Shown: piece by piece, positions 35,093-43,542 of the stretch
Numbering within the stretch: the first letter of the stretch is position 1
How the letters are laid out: each line of letters begins with the position of its first letter
DNA from: Dyella sedimenti
GTDB lineage: Bacteria > Pseudomonadota > Gammaproteobacteria > Xanthomonadales > Rhodanobacteraceae
Direction of reading: 5' to 3'
Length of the DNA: 64,000 bases
Assembly (NCBI RefSeq): GCF_022760995.1
Contig: NZ_JAKWJO010000002.1
Coordinates: 434,001 to 498,000 of the forward strand
Made by a program: the position numbers and the translations under genes
The notes under the pieces: model-generated
The model's input: the letters and a program-made list of their open reading frames with translations, nothing else
Database searches by the model: none
What the model was told of the DNA's origin: nothing

Positions 35093-36519
35093 GGCGTGGC
35101 GGCCAACTGGTCGCAACGCTCGCTGGCGCAGGCCTGCCAGCCGCCGCCCAGCGCCTTGTAGACCGCCACCGCGCGCAGGTTGATCGAAGCCTGCGCCTCG
35201 GCCAGCGAGTCCTCCGCCTCCAACTGGGTGCGCTCGGCGTCCAGCAGCTGCAGGAAGTCGGCGGCGCCTTCCTGGTAGCGGATGCGGGCAAGATCGGCCG
35301 CGCGGCGGCTGTTGGTCACCTGGTCCTGCAGCTTGATCACGCGGTCGCGTTGCAGGTTGTAGCCGACGATGGCGTTGTCCACGTCCTCCAGGGCCTGCAG
35401 CACGGCGCGCTGGTAGCTGGCCAGCGCGGCATCGGCCCTGGCTTCGCTGGCCTTGACGTTGGAGCGCACGCGCTGGACGTTGAGTCCGGACCAGCTGATG
35501 CTCGGCCCGATCGACCAGGCCCGCGACTGCGCGCCGCCGAAATCGTTGCTGCGGCCAGCGAGGAAGCCGAGGAAGCCGCCCAGCGCGATGTGGGGGTAAT
35601 AGTCGGCCTTGGCCACCCCGATGCGAGCATTGGCGGCGGCCAGCTCGCGCTCGGCCACGCGCACGTCGGGCCGGCGTTGCAGCACGTCGCCGGCGTTGCC
35701 GATGGCCAGCGCCACGTCAATCGGCTTGAAGTGCTGCGGCGACAGGTCGATGTCCAGCTCGCCCGGGCGCGTGCCGAGCAGCACCGCCAAGTGCGAGGTG
35801 TCGTTCTGCGCCAGCGTCTGCAGCGTGGGCAGCTGGGCTTCCACGAACTTCAGGCGCGCGGTGGCGCTGGCCACGTCCTGTTCCGAGCCCGTGCCGATGT
35901 CTGCGCGCGCATGGATCAGGCGCAGCGATTCGCGCTGGTTCTCGATGTCGCGGTTGGCCACGTCGATGCGCAGCTGCACGCCGCGCAGGTCGAAGTAGTA
36001 GCGGGCCACCTCGGCGAACAGCGTCACCTGCGCATCCTGCAGCGAGGCCTCGCCGGCACCGGCTTCCGCGCGGGCCGCCTCCACCGAGCGGCGCACGCCG
36101 CCGAACAGGTCGATCTCCCAGCTGGCGTCAAAGCCCGCCTGGTAGCTGGTGATGTTGGTGCGCTGGTCGGTGAAGCCCGGCTGCTGTTCCTTGCTGCGCG
36201 AGTAGGCCGCCACGGCGTCCACATCCGGGATCTGCGCGGACTTGGCCACGCCCAGCAGGGCGCGCGACTCGCGCAGGCGGGCGTAGGCGATCTTCAGGTC
36301 CGGGCTGTTGGCCGCCGCGCGCTGGATCAGCGCATCGAGCGTGGCATCGTTGAACTGCTTCCACCACTGCGCCTGGAAGGTCTGCGTGGACTCCTGCGCA
36401 TCGATGCCGTGCAGGGCCGCGGGCTTCTCCCGCGGCGCGTGGTAGTCGGGGCCGACGCTCACGCAGCCGGCGAGCATGAGGGCGGCAGCGATGGCGCTGA
36501 GCTTGTTCAGGTAAGACAT
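35089..36519 (-). CDS. Efflux outer-membrane factor, NodT/OprM family
   Basis: A 476-residue outer-membrane lipoprotein. The lipobox LAGC places the modified cysteine at residue 19. VGPDYHAPREKP, then two repeats of long helices (LIQRAAANSPDLKIAYARLRES, LLDAERTQLEAEDSLAEAQA) and RRPDVRVAERELAAANARIG are family marks. It forms the outer-membrane channel for the RND pump, whose gene stops 2 bp upstream. It is coupled to the SDR gene. Confidence 0.93.
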   Translation of the reverse strand: MSYLNKLSAIAAALMLAGCVSVGPDYHAPREKPAALHGIDAQESTQTFQAQWWKQFNDATLDALIQRAAANSPDLKIAYARLRESRALLGVAKSAQIPDVDAVAAYSRSKEQQPGFTDQRTNITSYQAGFDASWEIDLFGGVRRSVEAARAEAGAGEASLQDAQVTLFAEVARYYFDLRGVQLRIDVANRDIENQRESLRLIHARADIGTGSEQDVASATARLKFVEAQLPTLQTLAQNDTSHLAVLLGTRPGELDIDLSPQHFKPIDVALAIGNAGDVLQRRPDVRVAERELAAANARIGVAKADYYPHIALGGFLGFLAGRSNDFGGAQSRAWSIGPSISWSGLNVQRVRSNVKASEARADAALASYQRAVLQALEDVDNAIVGYNLQRDRVIKLQDQVTNSRRAADLARIRYQEGAADFLQLLDAERTQLEAEDSLAEAQASINLRAVAVYKALGGGWQACASERCDQLAATP

Positions 36520-36520
36520 A

Positions 36521-39500
36521 TCAATGCTCCTCGAGGAGGTTGCCGGCCTGCGCCAGGCGGGCGGCCTTGCGGGCGCGGCGGCGTTCGCTGGAGCGTTCGC
36601 CCCAGCCGCGCACCAGCACGTAGAACAGCGGCGTGAAGATCAGGCCGAAGAAGGTGACGCCCAGCATGCCGGCGAACACCGCCACGCCCATTGCGTGGCG
36701 CATCTCGGCACCGGCGCCGTGCGAGGTGACCAGCGGCACCACGCCCATGATGAAGGCGAACGAGGTCATCAGGATCGGGCGCAGTCGCAGGCGGGCGGCT
36801 TCCAGCACGGCCTGCACGCGGTCCATGCCCTCGATGATCTGTGCCTCGCGGGCGAACTCCACGATCAGGATGGCGTTCTTGCAGGCCAGGCCCACCAGCA
36901 CGATCAGGCCGATCTGGGTGAAGATGTTGTTGTCGCCGCCAGACATCCACACGCCCGAGATGGCGGACAGCAGCACCATCGGCACGATCAGGATCACCGC
37001 CAGCGGCAGCAGCAGGCTCTCGTACAGCGAGGCCAGCACCAGGAACACCAGCAGCACGCACAAGGGGAACACCAGCACCGCGGTATTGCCGGCGAGGATC
37101 TGCTGGTAGGTCAGCTCGGTCCACTCGAAGGTCATGCCGTTGGGCAGGTTGTCCGCGGCCAGCTTCTCGATCGCCGCCTGCGCCTGGCCGCTGCTGAAGC
37201 CCGGCGCAGGGCCGCCGTTGATCTCGGCGGTGGGATAGCCGTTGTAGTGCTGCACGCGGTCCGGGCCCACGGTCTGCTGCACGGTGAGGAACGAGCCCAG
37301 CGGGATCATTTCGCCCGTCGCGCTGCGTGTCTTGAGCTGCAGGATGTCCTGTGGTTCGTGGCGGAAGCCCGGCTCGGCGGACACGTTCACCTGGTAGGTG
37401 CGGCCGAAGCGGTTGAAGTCGTTCACGTAGAGCGAGCCCAGGTAGGCCTGCATGGCCTGGTACACGTCGGCCAGGTCCACGCCCTCGGCCTTGGCCTTCT
37501 CGCGGTCCACGTCCGCGTCGATCTGCGGCACACTCACCTGGTAGCTGGAGAACAGGCCCGCCAGCGTCGGCACCTTGGTGCTGGCCTGGATCAGGTTCTG
37601 GGTCTGCTTGTACAGCTCCTCGAAGCCTGCGTCCGAACGATCCTCCACCTGCAGGCGGAAGCCGCCGATGGTACCCAGGCCATTGACCGGCGGCGGCGGG
37701 AAGATCGCGATGTAGGCGTCCTGGATCGCCGCGTACTTCTGCTGCAGGGCGGCGGTGATCGCACCGGCCGACAGCGAGGCGTCACGGCGTTCCTCGAACG
37801 GCTTGAGCGTCACGAACACGATGCCGGAGTTGGTGCTGTTGGTGAAGCCGTTGATCGACAGGCCCGGGAATGCCACCGCGCTCTCCACGCCCGGCTGCTT
37901 GAGGGCGATGTCGCTCATGCGGCGGATGACGTCCTCCGAGCGGTCCAGCGAGGCGGCATCCGGCAGCTGGGCGAAGGACACCAGGTACTGCTTGTCCTGC
38001 GCCGGCACGAAGCCGGTGGGCACGTGAGCGAAGCCGAACAGGCCAAGCACCACCAGGCCGCCATAGATGACCAGCGCAATGGTGCCCGAGCGCAGGACGC
38101 GCTTGACGCCGCCCACGTAGCGGTCCGCGCTGGTGACGAACAGGCGGTTGAACGGGCGGAACAGCCAGCCGAACGCGCGGTCGATGGCGAGACTCAGCTT
38201 GTCCTTCGGCGTGCCGCGGTCCTGCAGCAGCAGGGCGGACAGCGCCGGGCTCAGCGTGAGCGAGTTGAACGCCGAGATCACCGTGGAGATGGCGATGGTG
38301 AGCGCGAACTGGCGGTAGAACTGGCCGGTCAGGCCGCTGATGAAGGCCGCCGGGATGAATACCGCGCACAGCACCAGCGCCGTGGCCACGATCGGCCCGG
38401 TCACCTCGTTCATCGCCTTGCGCGTGGCCTCCTTCGGCGACAGGCCGTGTTCGATATGGCGCTCGACGTTCTCCACCACCACGATGGCGTCGTCCACCAC
38501 GATGCCGATGGCCAGCACCAGGCCGAACAGCGACAGCGCGTTGAGCGAGAAGCCCGCCATCAGCATCACCGCGAAGGTGCCGATCAGCGACACCGGCACG
38601 GCGACCAGCGGGATGATCGAGGCGCGCCAGGTCTGCAGGAACAGGATCACCACCAGCACCACCAGCGCGATCGCCTCGAACAGTGTGTGCACCACCGCCT
38701 CGATCGAGCCGCGCACGAACACGGTCGGGTCATACACGATCTGGTAGTCCACGCCTTGCGGGAAGTCCTTCTTCAGGTCCGCCATCAGGTGGCGTACCTC
38801 GTCGGAGATCTGGATCGCGTTGGAACCGGGGCGCTGGAAGATCGGCAGCGCCACCGCCGGCTGGTTGTTTAGCAGGCTGCGCAGCGCGTAGTTGTTGGAG
38901 CCCAGCTCCACGCGGGCCACGTCGCGCAGGTGCACGAAGGAACCGTCGGCGTCCTTGCGCACGATGATGTTGAGGAAGTCCTCCTCGGTGATCAGCCGGC
39001 CCTGCGTGTTGATGTTGAGCTGGAAGGCGGCATTGGTCGGCCCCGGCGGCGCGTTGAGCGCACCGGCGGCGACGGTGATGTTCTGCTCCTGGATCGCATG
39101 CACCACGTCGCCCGTGGTGAGCTGGCGCGTCGCCAGGCGATCCGGGTTGAGCCAGACGCGCATGCTGTACTCGCCGGCGCCGAAGATCTGCACGTCGCCC
39201 ACGCCGTCGAGGCGGGCGAGCTGATCCTTGATATGCAGGCGCGCATAGTTCGACAGGTACAGCATGTCGTAGCGCTGGTCCGGCGAGATCAGGTGCACCA
39301 CCATGGTCAGGTCGGGCGAACTCTTCTCGGTGGTCACGCCCAGGCGCTGCACTTCCTCGGGCAGACGCGGCAGCGCCTGCGACACGCGGTTCTGCACCTG
39401 CACCTGCGCGTTGTCCAGGTCCGTGCCCAGCGCGAAGGTGACGGTGAGCGTCATCGCGCCGTCGCTGGTGGACTGCGAGCTGGTGTAGAGCATGCCTTCC

Positions 39501-39721
39501 ACGCCGTTGATCTGTTCCTCCAGCGGCGTGGCGACGGTTTCGGCGATCACCTTGGGGTTGGCGCCGGGATAGCTGGCGCGCACCACCACGGTCGGCGGCA
39601 CCACCTCGGGGTATTCGCTGATCGGCAGCTTGAACAGCGCGATGCCGCCCGCGATCAGGATCAGTACGGAGAGGACGCCGGCCAGGATCGGCCTGTCCAC
39701 GAAGAATTGGGCGATTTTCAT
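36521..39721 (-). CDS. RND multidrug efflux permease (MexF/OqxB-like)
   Basis: A 1066-residue HAE1-type inner-membrane pump, starting MKIAQFFVDRPILAGVLSVL at 39721. The proton relay aspartates are visible in GIVVDDAIVVVENVER. VNGVEGMLY-type, QVQVQNRVSQALPRLPEEVQ and VFPLCVLLVFLVLASLYES segments are standard. Overall wording (ISEYPEVVPPTVVVRASYPGANP, PEEVQRLGVTTEKSSPD) resembles the MexF/BpeF/OqxB branch, which exports fluoroquinolones and chloramphenicol. Drug range is not shown here. A 273-bp repeat-bearing gap separates it from the adaptor gene. Confidence 0.95.
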   Translation of the reverse strand: MKIAQFFVDRPILAGVLSVLILIAGGIALFKLPISEYPEVVPPTVVVRASYPGANPKVIAETVATPLEEQINGVEGMLYTSSQSTSDGAMTLTVTFALGTDLDNAQVQVQNRVSQALPRLPEEVQRLGVTTEKSSPDLTMVVHLISPDQRYDMLYLSNYARLHIKDQLARLDGVGDVQIFGAGEYSMRVWLNPDRLATRQLTTGDVVHAIQEQNITVAAGALNAPPGPTNAAFQLNINTQGRLITEEDFLNIIVRKDADGSFVHLRDVARVELGSNNYALRSLLNNQPAVALPIFQRPGSNAIQISDEVRHLMADLKKDFPQGVDYQIVYDPTVFVRGSIEAVVHTLFEAIALVVLVVILFLQTWRASIIPLVAVPVSLIGTFAVMLMAGFSLNALSLFGLVLAIGIVVDDAIVVVENVERHIEHGLSPKEATRKAMNEVTGPIVATALVLCAVFIPAAFISGLTGQFYRQFALTIAISTVISAFNSLTLSPALSALLLQDRGTPKDKLSLAIDRAFGWLFRPFNRLFVTSADRYVGGVKRVLRSGTIALVIYGGLVVLGLFGFAHVPTGFVPAQDKQYLVSFAQLPDAASLDRSEDVIRRMSDIALKQPGVESAVAFPGLSINGFTNSTNSGIVFVTLKPFEERRDASLSAGAITAALQQKYAAIQDAYIAIFPPPPVNGLGTIGGFRLQVEDRSDAGFEELYKQTQNLIQASTKVPTLAGLFSSYQVSVPQIDADVDREKAKAEGVDLADVYQAMQAYLGSLYVNDFNRFGRTYQVNVSAEPGFRHEPQDILQLKTRSATGEMIPLGSFLTVQQTVGPDRVQHYNGYPTAEINGGPAPGFSSGQAQAAIEKLAADNLPNGMTFEWTELTYQQILAGNTAVLVFPLCVLLVFLVLASLYESLLLPLAVILIVPMVLLSAISGVWMSGGDNNIFTQIGLIVLVGLACKNAILIVEFAREAQIIEGMDRVQAVLEAARLRLRPILMTSFAFIMGVVPLVTSHGAGAEMRHAMGVAVFAGMLGVTFFGLIFTPLFYVLVRGWGERSSERRRARKAARLAQAGNLLEEH

Positions 39722-39867
39722 TACGTTCGTCCTGGTTGCTCTAGGCACCATTCCCGCGCGGGGCGGGGACTTTGGTTGCCTTGTTCGCGGTAATGCGGGG
39801 ACAAGGCGACCCTGGCCCTCTCAAAAACAGAGAAGGCTTCCATTTCCAATCGATGCTTTCCTAAGCC

Positions 39868-39986
39868 GTCATCCCGCGAAGGCCGGGATCCAGCAGCGGC
39901 ACGGCGCGAAGGTGCCGCATATATCGCCACTGACGCCACTGGGTCCCGGCCCTTGCCCCCCCCTTTGGGGGTGCGCCGGGACGACG
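39868..39986. repeat. Intergenic inverted element, GTCATCCCGC...CCGGGACGAC type
   Basis: The left end GTCATCCCGCGAAGGCCGGG (on to ATCCAG, 39868-39893) and the right end CTGGGTCCCGGCCCTTGCCC (on to GCGCCGGGACGAC, 39939-39986) are imperfect inverted partners. The right end recurs near 57558-57607. It splits the adaptor gene from the pump gene of one operon. The element type is inferred; no transposase is present. Confidence 0.7.
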
Positions 39987-39994
39987 AGCAAAAC

Positions 39995-41191
39995 TTATGG
40001 TTTCTGTGCCGCGTTCTTGCCCGAACCGCCACCCGCCATCGCCACCTGTCTGCCCGGATCCAGGCTGCGCGATTCCATCGCCACCTTGGTCGGGTTCACT
40101 TCCACGCCGGGGCGCACGTGCTGGAGGCCGCTGACGATCACCACGTCCTTGGCGTCCAGGCCCTCGTTGACCACGCGCAGGCCGTCCAGCAGCGGGCCGG
40201 TGACCACGCGGCGGTAAGCCACCTTGCGGTCCTTGTCCACCACGTAGACGAACTTGTTGCCGAGGTCGGTGGCGATGGCGCGGTCGTCCACCAGCGCGCG
40301 CGGCTGTCGGCTGTCGCTGCGCAGCTGGATGCGCACATACAGGCCGGGCGTGTAGCGCGCGTCGGCGTTGTCGAACACGGCGCGCAGGCGGATGGTGCCG
40401 CTGCCGGCGCGCAGCTGGTTGTCCACGAAGTCCACCCGGCCGCTGTGGGGGAAGCCCTTCTCGTCGGCCAGCGCCATCGTGATCTGCGGCGAGCCGCCGT
40501 GCTCGCGGCGCTGGCGGTCGAACTTCAGGTAGCTGTGCTCGTCCACGTCGAAGTAGGCGTAGATCGGGTCGACGCTCACCACGCTGGTCAGCACATCGTT
40601 GCTGGTGACCAGGTTGCCCGGCGTCACCAGGGCGTTGCTGACGCGGCCGTCGATCGGCGCGCGCACTTCGGTGAAGCCGAGGTTGAGGCGGGCCGCGTCC
40701 AGCGCGGCGGTGGTCGAGGCCACCTGGGCCTTGGCGCTCTGCGCCGCGGTCGCCTGGCGGTCGGCTTCTTCCTTCGCGATGGCGTGCTGGTCGAGCAGGC
40801 GTTGCGCACGCTCGGCGTTGGACTGAGCCAGCGCTTCCTCGGCCTTGGCCTGGCTGAGATTGGCGGCCAGACGGTCCACCTCGGCCTGGTACGGGCGCGG
40901 ATCGATGCGGAACAGCAGGTCGCCCTTGCGCACGATGGCGCCTTCCTTGAAATGCACCGAATCCACGTAGCCGCTCACCCGCGGCCGCAGCTGGATGGTA
41001 TCCACGGCCTGCAGGCGGCCGGTGAACTCGTCGGCGTCATCCACCGGGCGCACCAGCACCTGGGCCACGGTGACGGCGGGCGCGGGCGGCGGGGCGGCCT
41101 GCGCGTGGGTGTCGCCGCCATGGCCCAGCAGGGCCCAGCTGCCGCCCACCACGGCCAGGGCGAAAATGGCGAGGGTCCATCGTTTTTTCAT
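39995..41191 (-). CDS. RND periplasmic adaptor (MexE/OqxA-like)
   Basis: A 398-residue membrane-fusion protein. The start MKKRWTLAIFALAVVGGSWALLG has GGAGCG upstream; the frame opens further but without a signal. The lipoyl-like region (VSGYVDSVHFKEGAIVRKGDLLFRID), an alpha-hairpin (EVDRLAANLSQAKAEEALAQSNAERAQRLLDQ) and a barrel domain (FTEVRAPIDGRVSNALVTPGNLV) follow in order. It links pump and outer-membrane channel. It is the first gene of the efflux operon and is divergent from a LysR regulator. Confidence 0.93.
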   Translation of the reverse strand: MKKRWTLAIFALAVVGGSWALLGHGGDTHAQAAPPPAPAVTVAQVLVRPVDDADEFTGRLQAVDTIQLRPRVSGYVDSVHFKEGAIVRKGDLLFRIDPRPYQAEVDRLAANLSQAKAEEALAQSNAERAQRLLDQHAIAKEEADRQATAAQSAKAQVASTTAALDAARLNLGFTEVRAPIDGRVSNALVTPGNLVTSNDVLTSVVSVDPIYAYFDVDEHSYLKFDRQRREHGGSPQITMALADEKGFPHSGRVDFVDNQLRAGSGTIRLRAVFDNADARYTPGLYVRIQLRSDSRQPRALVDDRAIATDLGNKFVYVVDKDRKVAYRRVVTGPLLDGLRVVNEGLDAKDVVIVSGLQHVRPGVEVNPTKVAMESRSLDPGRQVAMAGGGSGKNAAQKP

Positions 41192-41297
41192 GTCGCGCTC
41201 CCAATAATGGTTCCACCGGTGCAGGGGGCCGGCAGGCAGGGGCGAGAGATTAGGTGTACTATCAAGTTCAATAAATACCTTTTTGTGCAACGCAATA

Positions 41298-41312
41298 GTG
41301 ACTGCCAGTCAC
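41298..41312. promoter_or_regulatory. Inverted repeat between the adaptor and LysR genes
   Basis: GTGACTG-C-CAGTCAC: perfect 7-bp arms around one base, 23 bp before the LysR ATG and about 110 bp before the adaptor ATG. It has the inverted-repeat form of a LysR-type box and is the best candidate for control of the efflux operon. Confidence 0.6.
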
Positions 41313-41334
41313 GAATGGGGTCAGAATTGAATCT

Positions 41335-42288
41335 ATGGAAGACTTCGCCGCAATCTCCGCGTTTGTCCGCGTGGTCGAGGCCAAGAGCTTCGCCGCCGCC
41401 GCCGCCCAATTGGGCATGACTCCCTCCGGGGTCAGCCGCGCCGTGTCGCGGCTGGAGGAACAGCTGGGCGCCCGGCTGCTGTACCGTTCCACCCGATCCT
41501 TGCGTTTGACCGACGATGGAGCCTCGTTCCATGCGCGTTGCAAGGAGATCCTTGCCGACCTGGCCGAGGCCACCGAGGCCCTGGGTTATGCCAACCGCAA
41601 ACCCACCGGCAAGCTGCGCATCGGTGTGTCGCTGGCGGTGGGGCGTACCGTGCTGATTCCCCGGCTGGCCGAGTTCGAGCGCCGCTACCCGGACATCAAG
41701 CTCGAACTATGGATGTGCGACTACCCCTATGACCTCAACGAGGAAGGCATCGACTGCGCCATCCGCGTGGGTGAACTGGAGGATTCGAGCCTGATCGCCC
41801 GCAAGATCGGCTACCTGCGCAACGTGGTGTGCGCCTCGCCCGAGTACCTGCGCCAGTACGGCACACCGCAGAGCATCGAGGACCTCAAGCAGCACCGCTG
41901 CATCAACTACGTGTTCCCCAACGGGCGCCCGCGCCAGTGGCAGTTCGAGACGCCCAGTGGCCAGGTCACGCTCGACGTGGAGCCGCACATGCTGATCAAC
42001 GACGCCGAGTCGGTGATCCAGGCGGTGGTGGCCGGCCTGGGCATCACCCAGGCGCCGCACATGCTGGCGGCCTGCATGCTGGACATGGGCAAGCTCGAAC
42101 TGGTGATGACCGACACCATCTCCACCGGCAAGCCGGTGTGGATCGTCTATCCGCAGAAGAAGCACCTGTCCGCCCGCGTGCAGGCCTTCATCGAATGGGT
42201 GCGCGTGGTGTTCGAGCAAACCAACGAGCCGGGCAAGCACAAGAAGCCGCTGGCGGTGGTGGCGGAGCCGGAGCGTATCCGCGCCTGA
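41335..42288 (+). CDS. LysR-family transcription regulator
   Basis: A 317-residue regulator. Residues 1-60 are the winged helix (FAAISAFVRVVEAKSFAAAAAQL, GVSRAVSRLEEQLGARLLYR), followed by the two-lobed substrate domain with family motifs LRIGVSLAVGRTVL and GLGITQAPHML. It is of the DsdC/AaeR-like CrgA group by wording (YRSTRSLRLTDDGASF). The divergent position makes it the likely controller of the efflux operon. The C-terminus carries an extra basic tail. Confidence 0.93.
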   Translation: MEDFAAISAFVRVVEAKSFAAAAAQLGMTPSGVSRAVSRLEEQLGARLLYRSTRSLRLTDDGASFHARCKEILADLAEATEALGYANRKPTGKLRIGVSLAVGRTVLIPRLAEFERRYPDIKLELWMCDYPYDLNEEGIDCAIRVGELEDSSLIARKIGYLRNVVCASPEYLRQYGTPQSIEDLKQHRCINYVFPNGRPRQWQFETPSGQVTLDVEPHMLINDAESVIQAVVAGLGITQAPHMLAACMLDMGKLELVMTDTISTGKPVWIVYPQKKHLSARVQAFIEWVRVVFEQTNEPGKHKKPLAVVAEPERIRA

Positions 42289-42301
42289 GTGGCGTCCCCA
42301 T

Positions 42302-42382
42302 CTGTGGGAGCGCACCCTGTGCGCGACAGCCAGTCAGCAAGGCGAGCCGCGATGTCGCGGTCGCGCACAGGGTGCGCCTACA
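42302..42382. repeat. REP pair B (inverted), between convergent genes
   Basis: The left unit starts CTGTGGGAGCGCACCCTG and runs to GCGCGAC (42302-42327); the inverted unit starts GTCGCGCACAGGGTGCGC (42360-42382), with its outer end diverged (CTACAACAACAGG). It separates the convergent LysR and uppP genes. Confidence 0.85.
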
Positions 42383-42395
42383 ACAACAGGGCGTG

Positions 42396-43190
42396 TTACG
42401 CCCCGGCCGGGATGAACAGCAGCAGGGCGATGCCTAGCGCGATGCGGTAGATCGCGAATGGGGTGAAGCGATGGCTGCGGATATAGCCCAGCAGCCACTT
42501 CACTGCCGCGAAGGCCACGATGGCCGACACCGCGAAGCCGACGCCGAAGGCGGTCCAGTCCTCGTGCACGCCGCCTTCCTTGAACACCTTCAGCAACTCG
42601 TAGCCGGTCGCCGCGTACATGGTGGGAATGCCCACCAGGAAGGCGAACTCCGTGGCCGCCGCGCGGTTGCTGGTGCCCGCGAGCATGGCGGTGAAGATGG
42701 TGGCGGCCGAACGCGAGGTGCCGGGGAAGAGGCCCGCCACCATCTGCGCGATGCCTACCAGGATCGCCACCCGCCAGCTCACCTCGGCGCGGTCCGGCTG
42801 GCGCTCGGCCAGGCGTTCGGCCGCGATCATCCAGATGCCGCCGACCACCAGCGCCCAGGCCACCGGCGTCACCGCCTCGGGCAGCTTGAAGCCGAGCTTC
42901 ACCGCGATGAAGCCGAGCACGGCGGTGATCAGGAAGGAGATCGCCAGCTTGGCCAGGTAGTCGCGGCTGGCCGGGTCGCGCCATTGCGTGAGCAGCCGCC
43001 AGATGCGGTTCCAGTAGATCAGGGTCACCGCCAGGATGGCGCCGGCCTGGATGCCCACGTTGAACAGGTCCGAGCGCGCGCCCAGCCCGAACTTCTCGGC
43101 GATCAGCAGGTGGCCCGTGCTGGAGATGGGCAGGAATTCGGTGATGCCCTCGATGATGCCGAGCAGGATGACGTGGATCAGGTCGCTCAC
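42396..43190 (-). CDS. uppP: Undecaprenyl-diphosphatase
   Basis: A 264-residue polytopic membrane enzyme that recycles the cell-wall lipid carrier by removing a phosphate from undecaprenyl diphosphate; it also gives bacitracin resistance. The active-site motifs EGITEFLPISSTGHL (about residues 14-28) and PGTSRSAAT (about 150-158) are complete. The GTG at 43190 with GGAG upstream was chosen over an ATG at 43244, which would add 18 non-family residues. Confidence 0.95.
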   Translation of the reverse strand: MSDLIHVILLGIIEGITEFLPISSTGHLLIAEKFGLGARSDLFNVGIQAGAILAVTLIYWNRIWRLLTQWRDPASRDYLAKLAISFLITAVLGFIAVKLGFKLPEAVTPVAWALVVGGIWMIAAERLAERQPDRAEVSWRVAILVGIAQMVAGLFPGTSRSAATIFTAMLAGTSNRAAATEFAFLVGIPTMYAATGYELLKVFKEGGVHEDWTAFGVGFAVSAIVAFAAVKWLLGYIRSHRFTPFAIYRIALGIALLLFIPAGA

Positions 43191-43379
43191 GGAAACTCCA
43201 GGAAGTTGGCCGGCACTGGGTTCCATGCCGGTGCAAAGCGGCATAGCTTAAGGGACGGGAGTGGCGTTTTTGGGGCAGGTGCGCGTCATGGGGGCCTTCC
43301 CCTTGCCGTGCCCGCGGAAGCGGGAGTCCATCGTTTCGGCCAGTGCACGGGGGAAAAGCCGCTGGAGAGAGATTCATTC

Positions 43380-43396
43380 TGCACCAAAATGGCGCA
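43380..43396 (+). promoter_or_regulatory. NtrC-type enhancer site upstream of glnA
   Basis: TGCACCAAAATGGCGCA differs from the NtrC consensus TGCACCAWWNTGGTGCA by one base. It lies about 90-100 bp upstream of the sigma-54 promoter, the normal distance for an enhancer. Confidence 0.75.
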
Positions 43397-43482
43397 TATG
43401 AGCGTTTCATCGTAGTGCAACATGGCTGCGCCACGCTGCATGGGCAGCGATTAACTCATTGATATAGAAAGAACCGTCGGCT

Positions 43483-43498
43483 TGGCATGGGCCTTGCT
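43483..43498 (+). promoter_or_regulatory. Sigma-54 promoter of glnA
   Basis: TGGCATGGGCCTTGCT matches the -24/-12 consensus (TGGCAYG-N4-TTGCW) with correct GG-to-GC spacing. Transcription should start near 43510, some 33 bp before the glnA ATG. Confidence 0.85.
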
Positions 43499-43542
43499 CT
43501 GCCGCATGTCGTTTTCTCACCTTTAACCCATCGAGGTTGTCC

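Larger units (their letters stand above)
43191..43542. other. Intergenic region between uppP and glnA
   Basis: This 352-bp gap carries the uppP promoter side and the nitrogen-control region of glnA (NtrC-type site and sigma-54 promoter, listed separately). No small gene was found. Confidence 0.6.

Noticed and set aside
36524..38872. Plus-strand open frame of 782 codons opposite the RND pump gene
   Set aside because: His/Arg/Gln/Ala-rich shadow of the pump gene without any recognisable motif.
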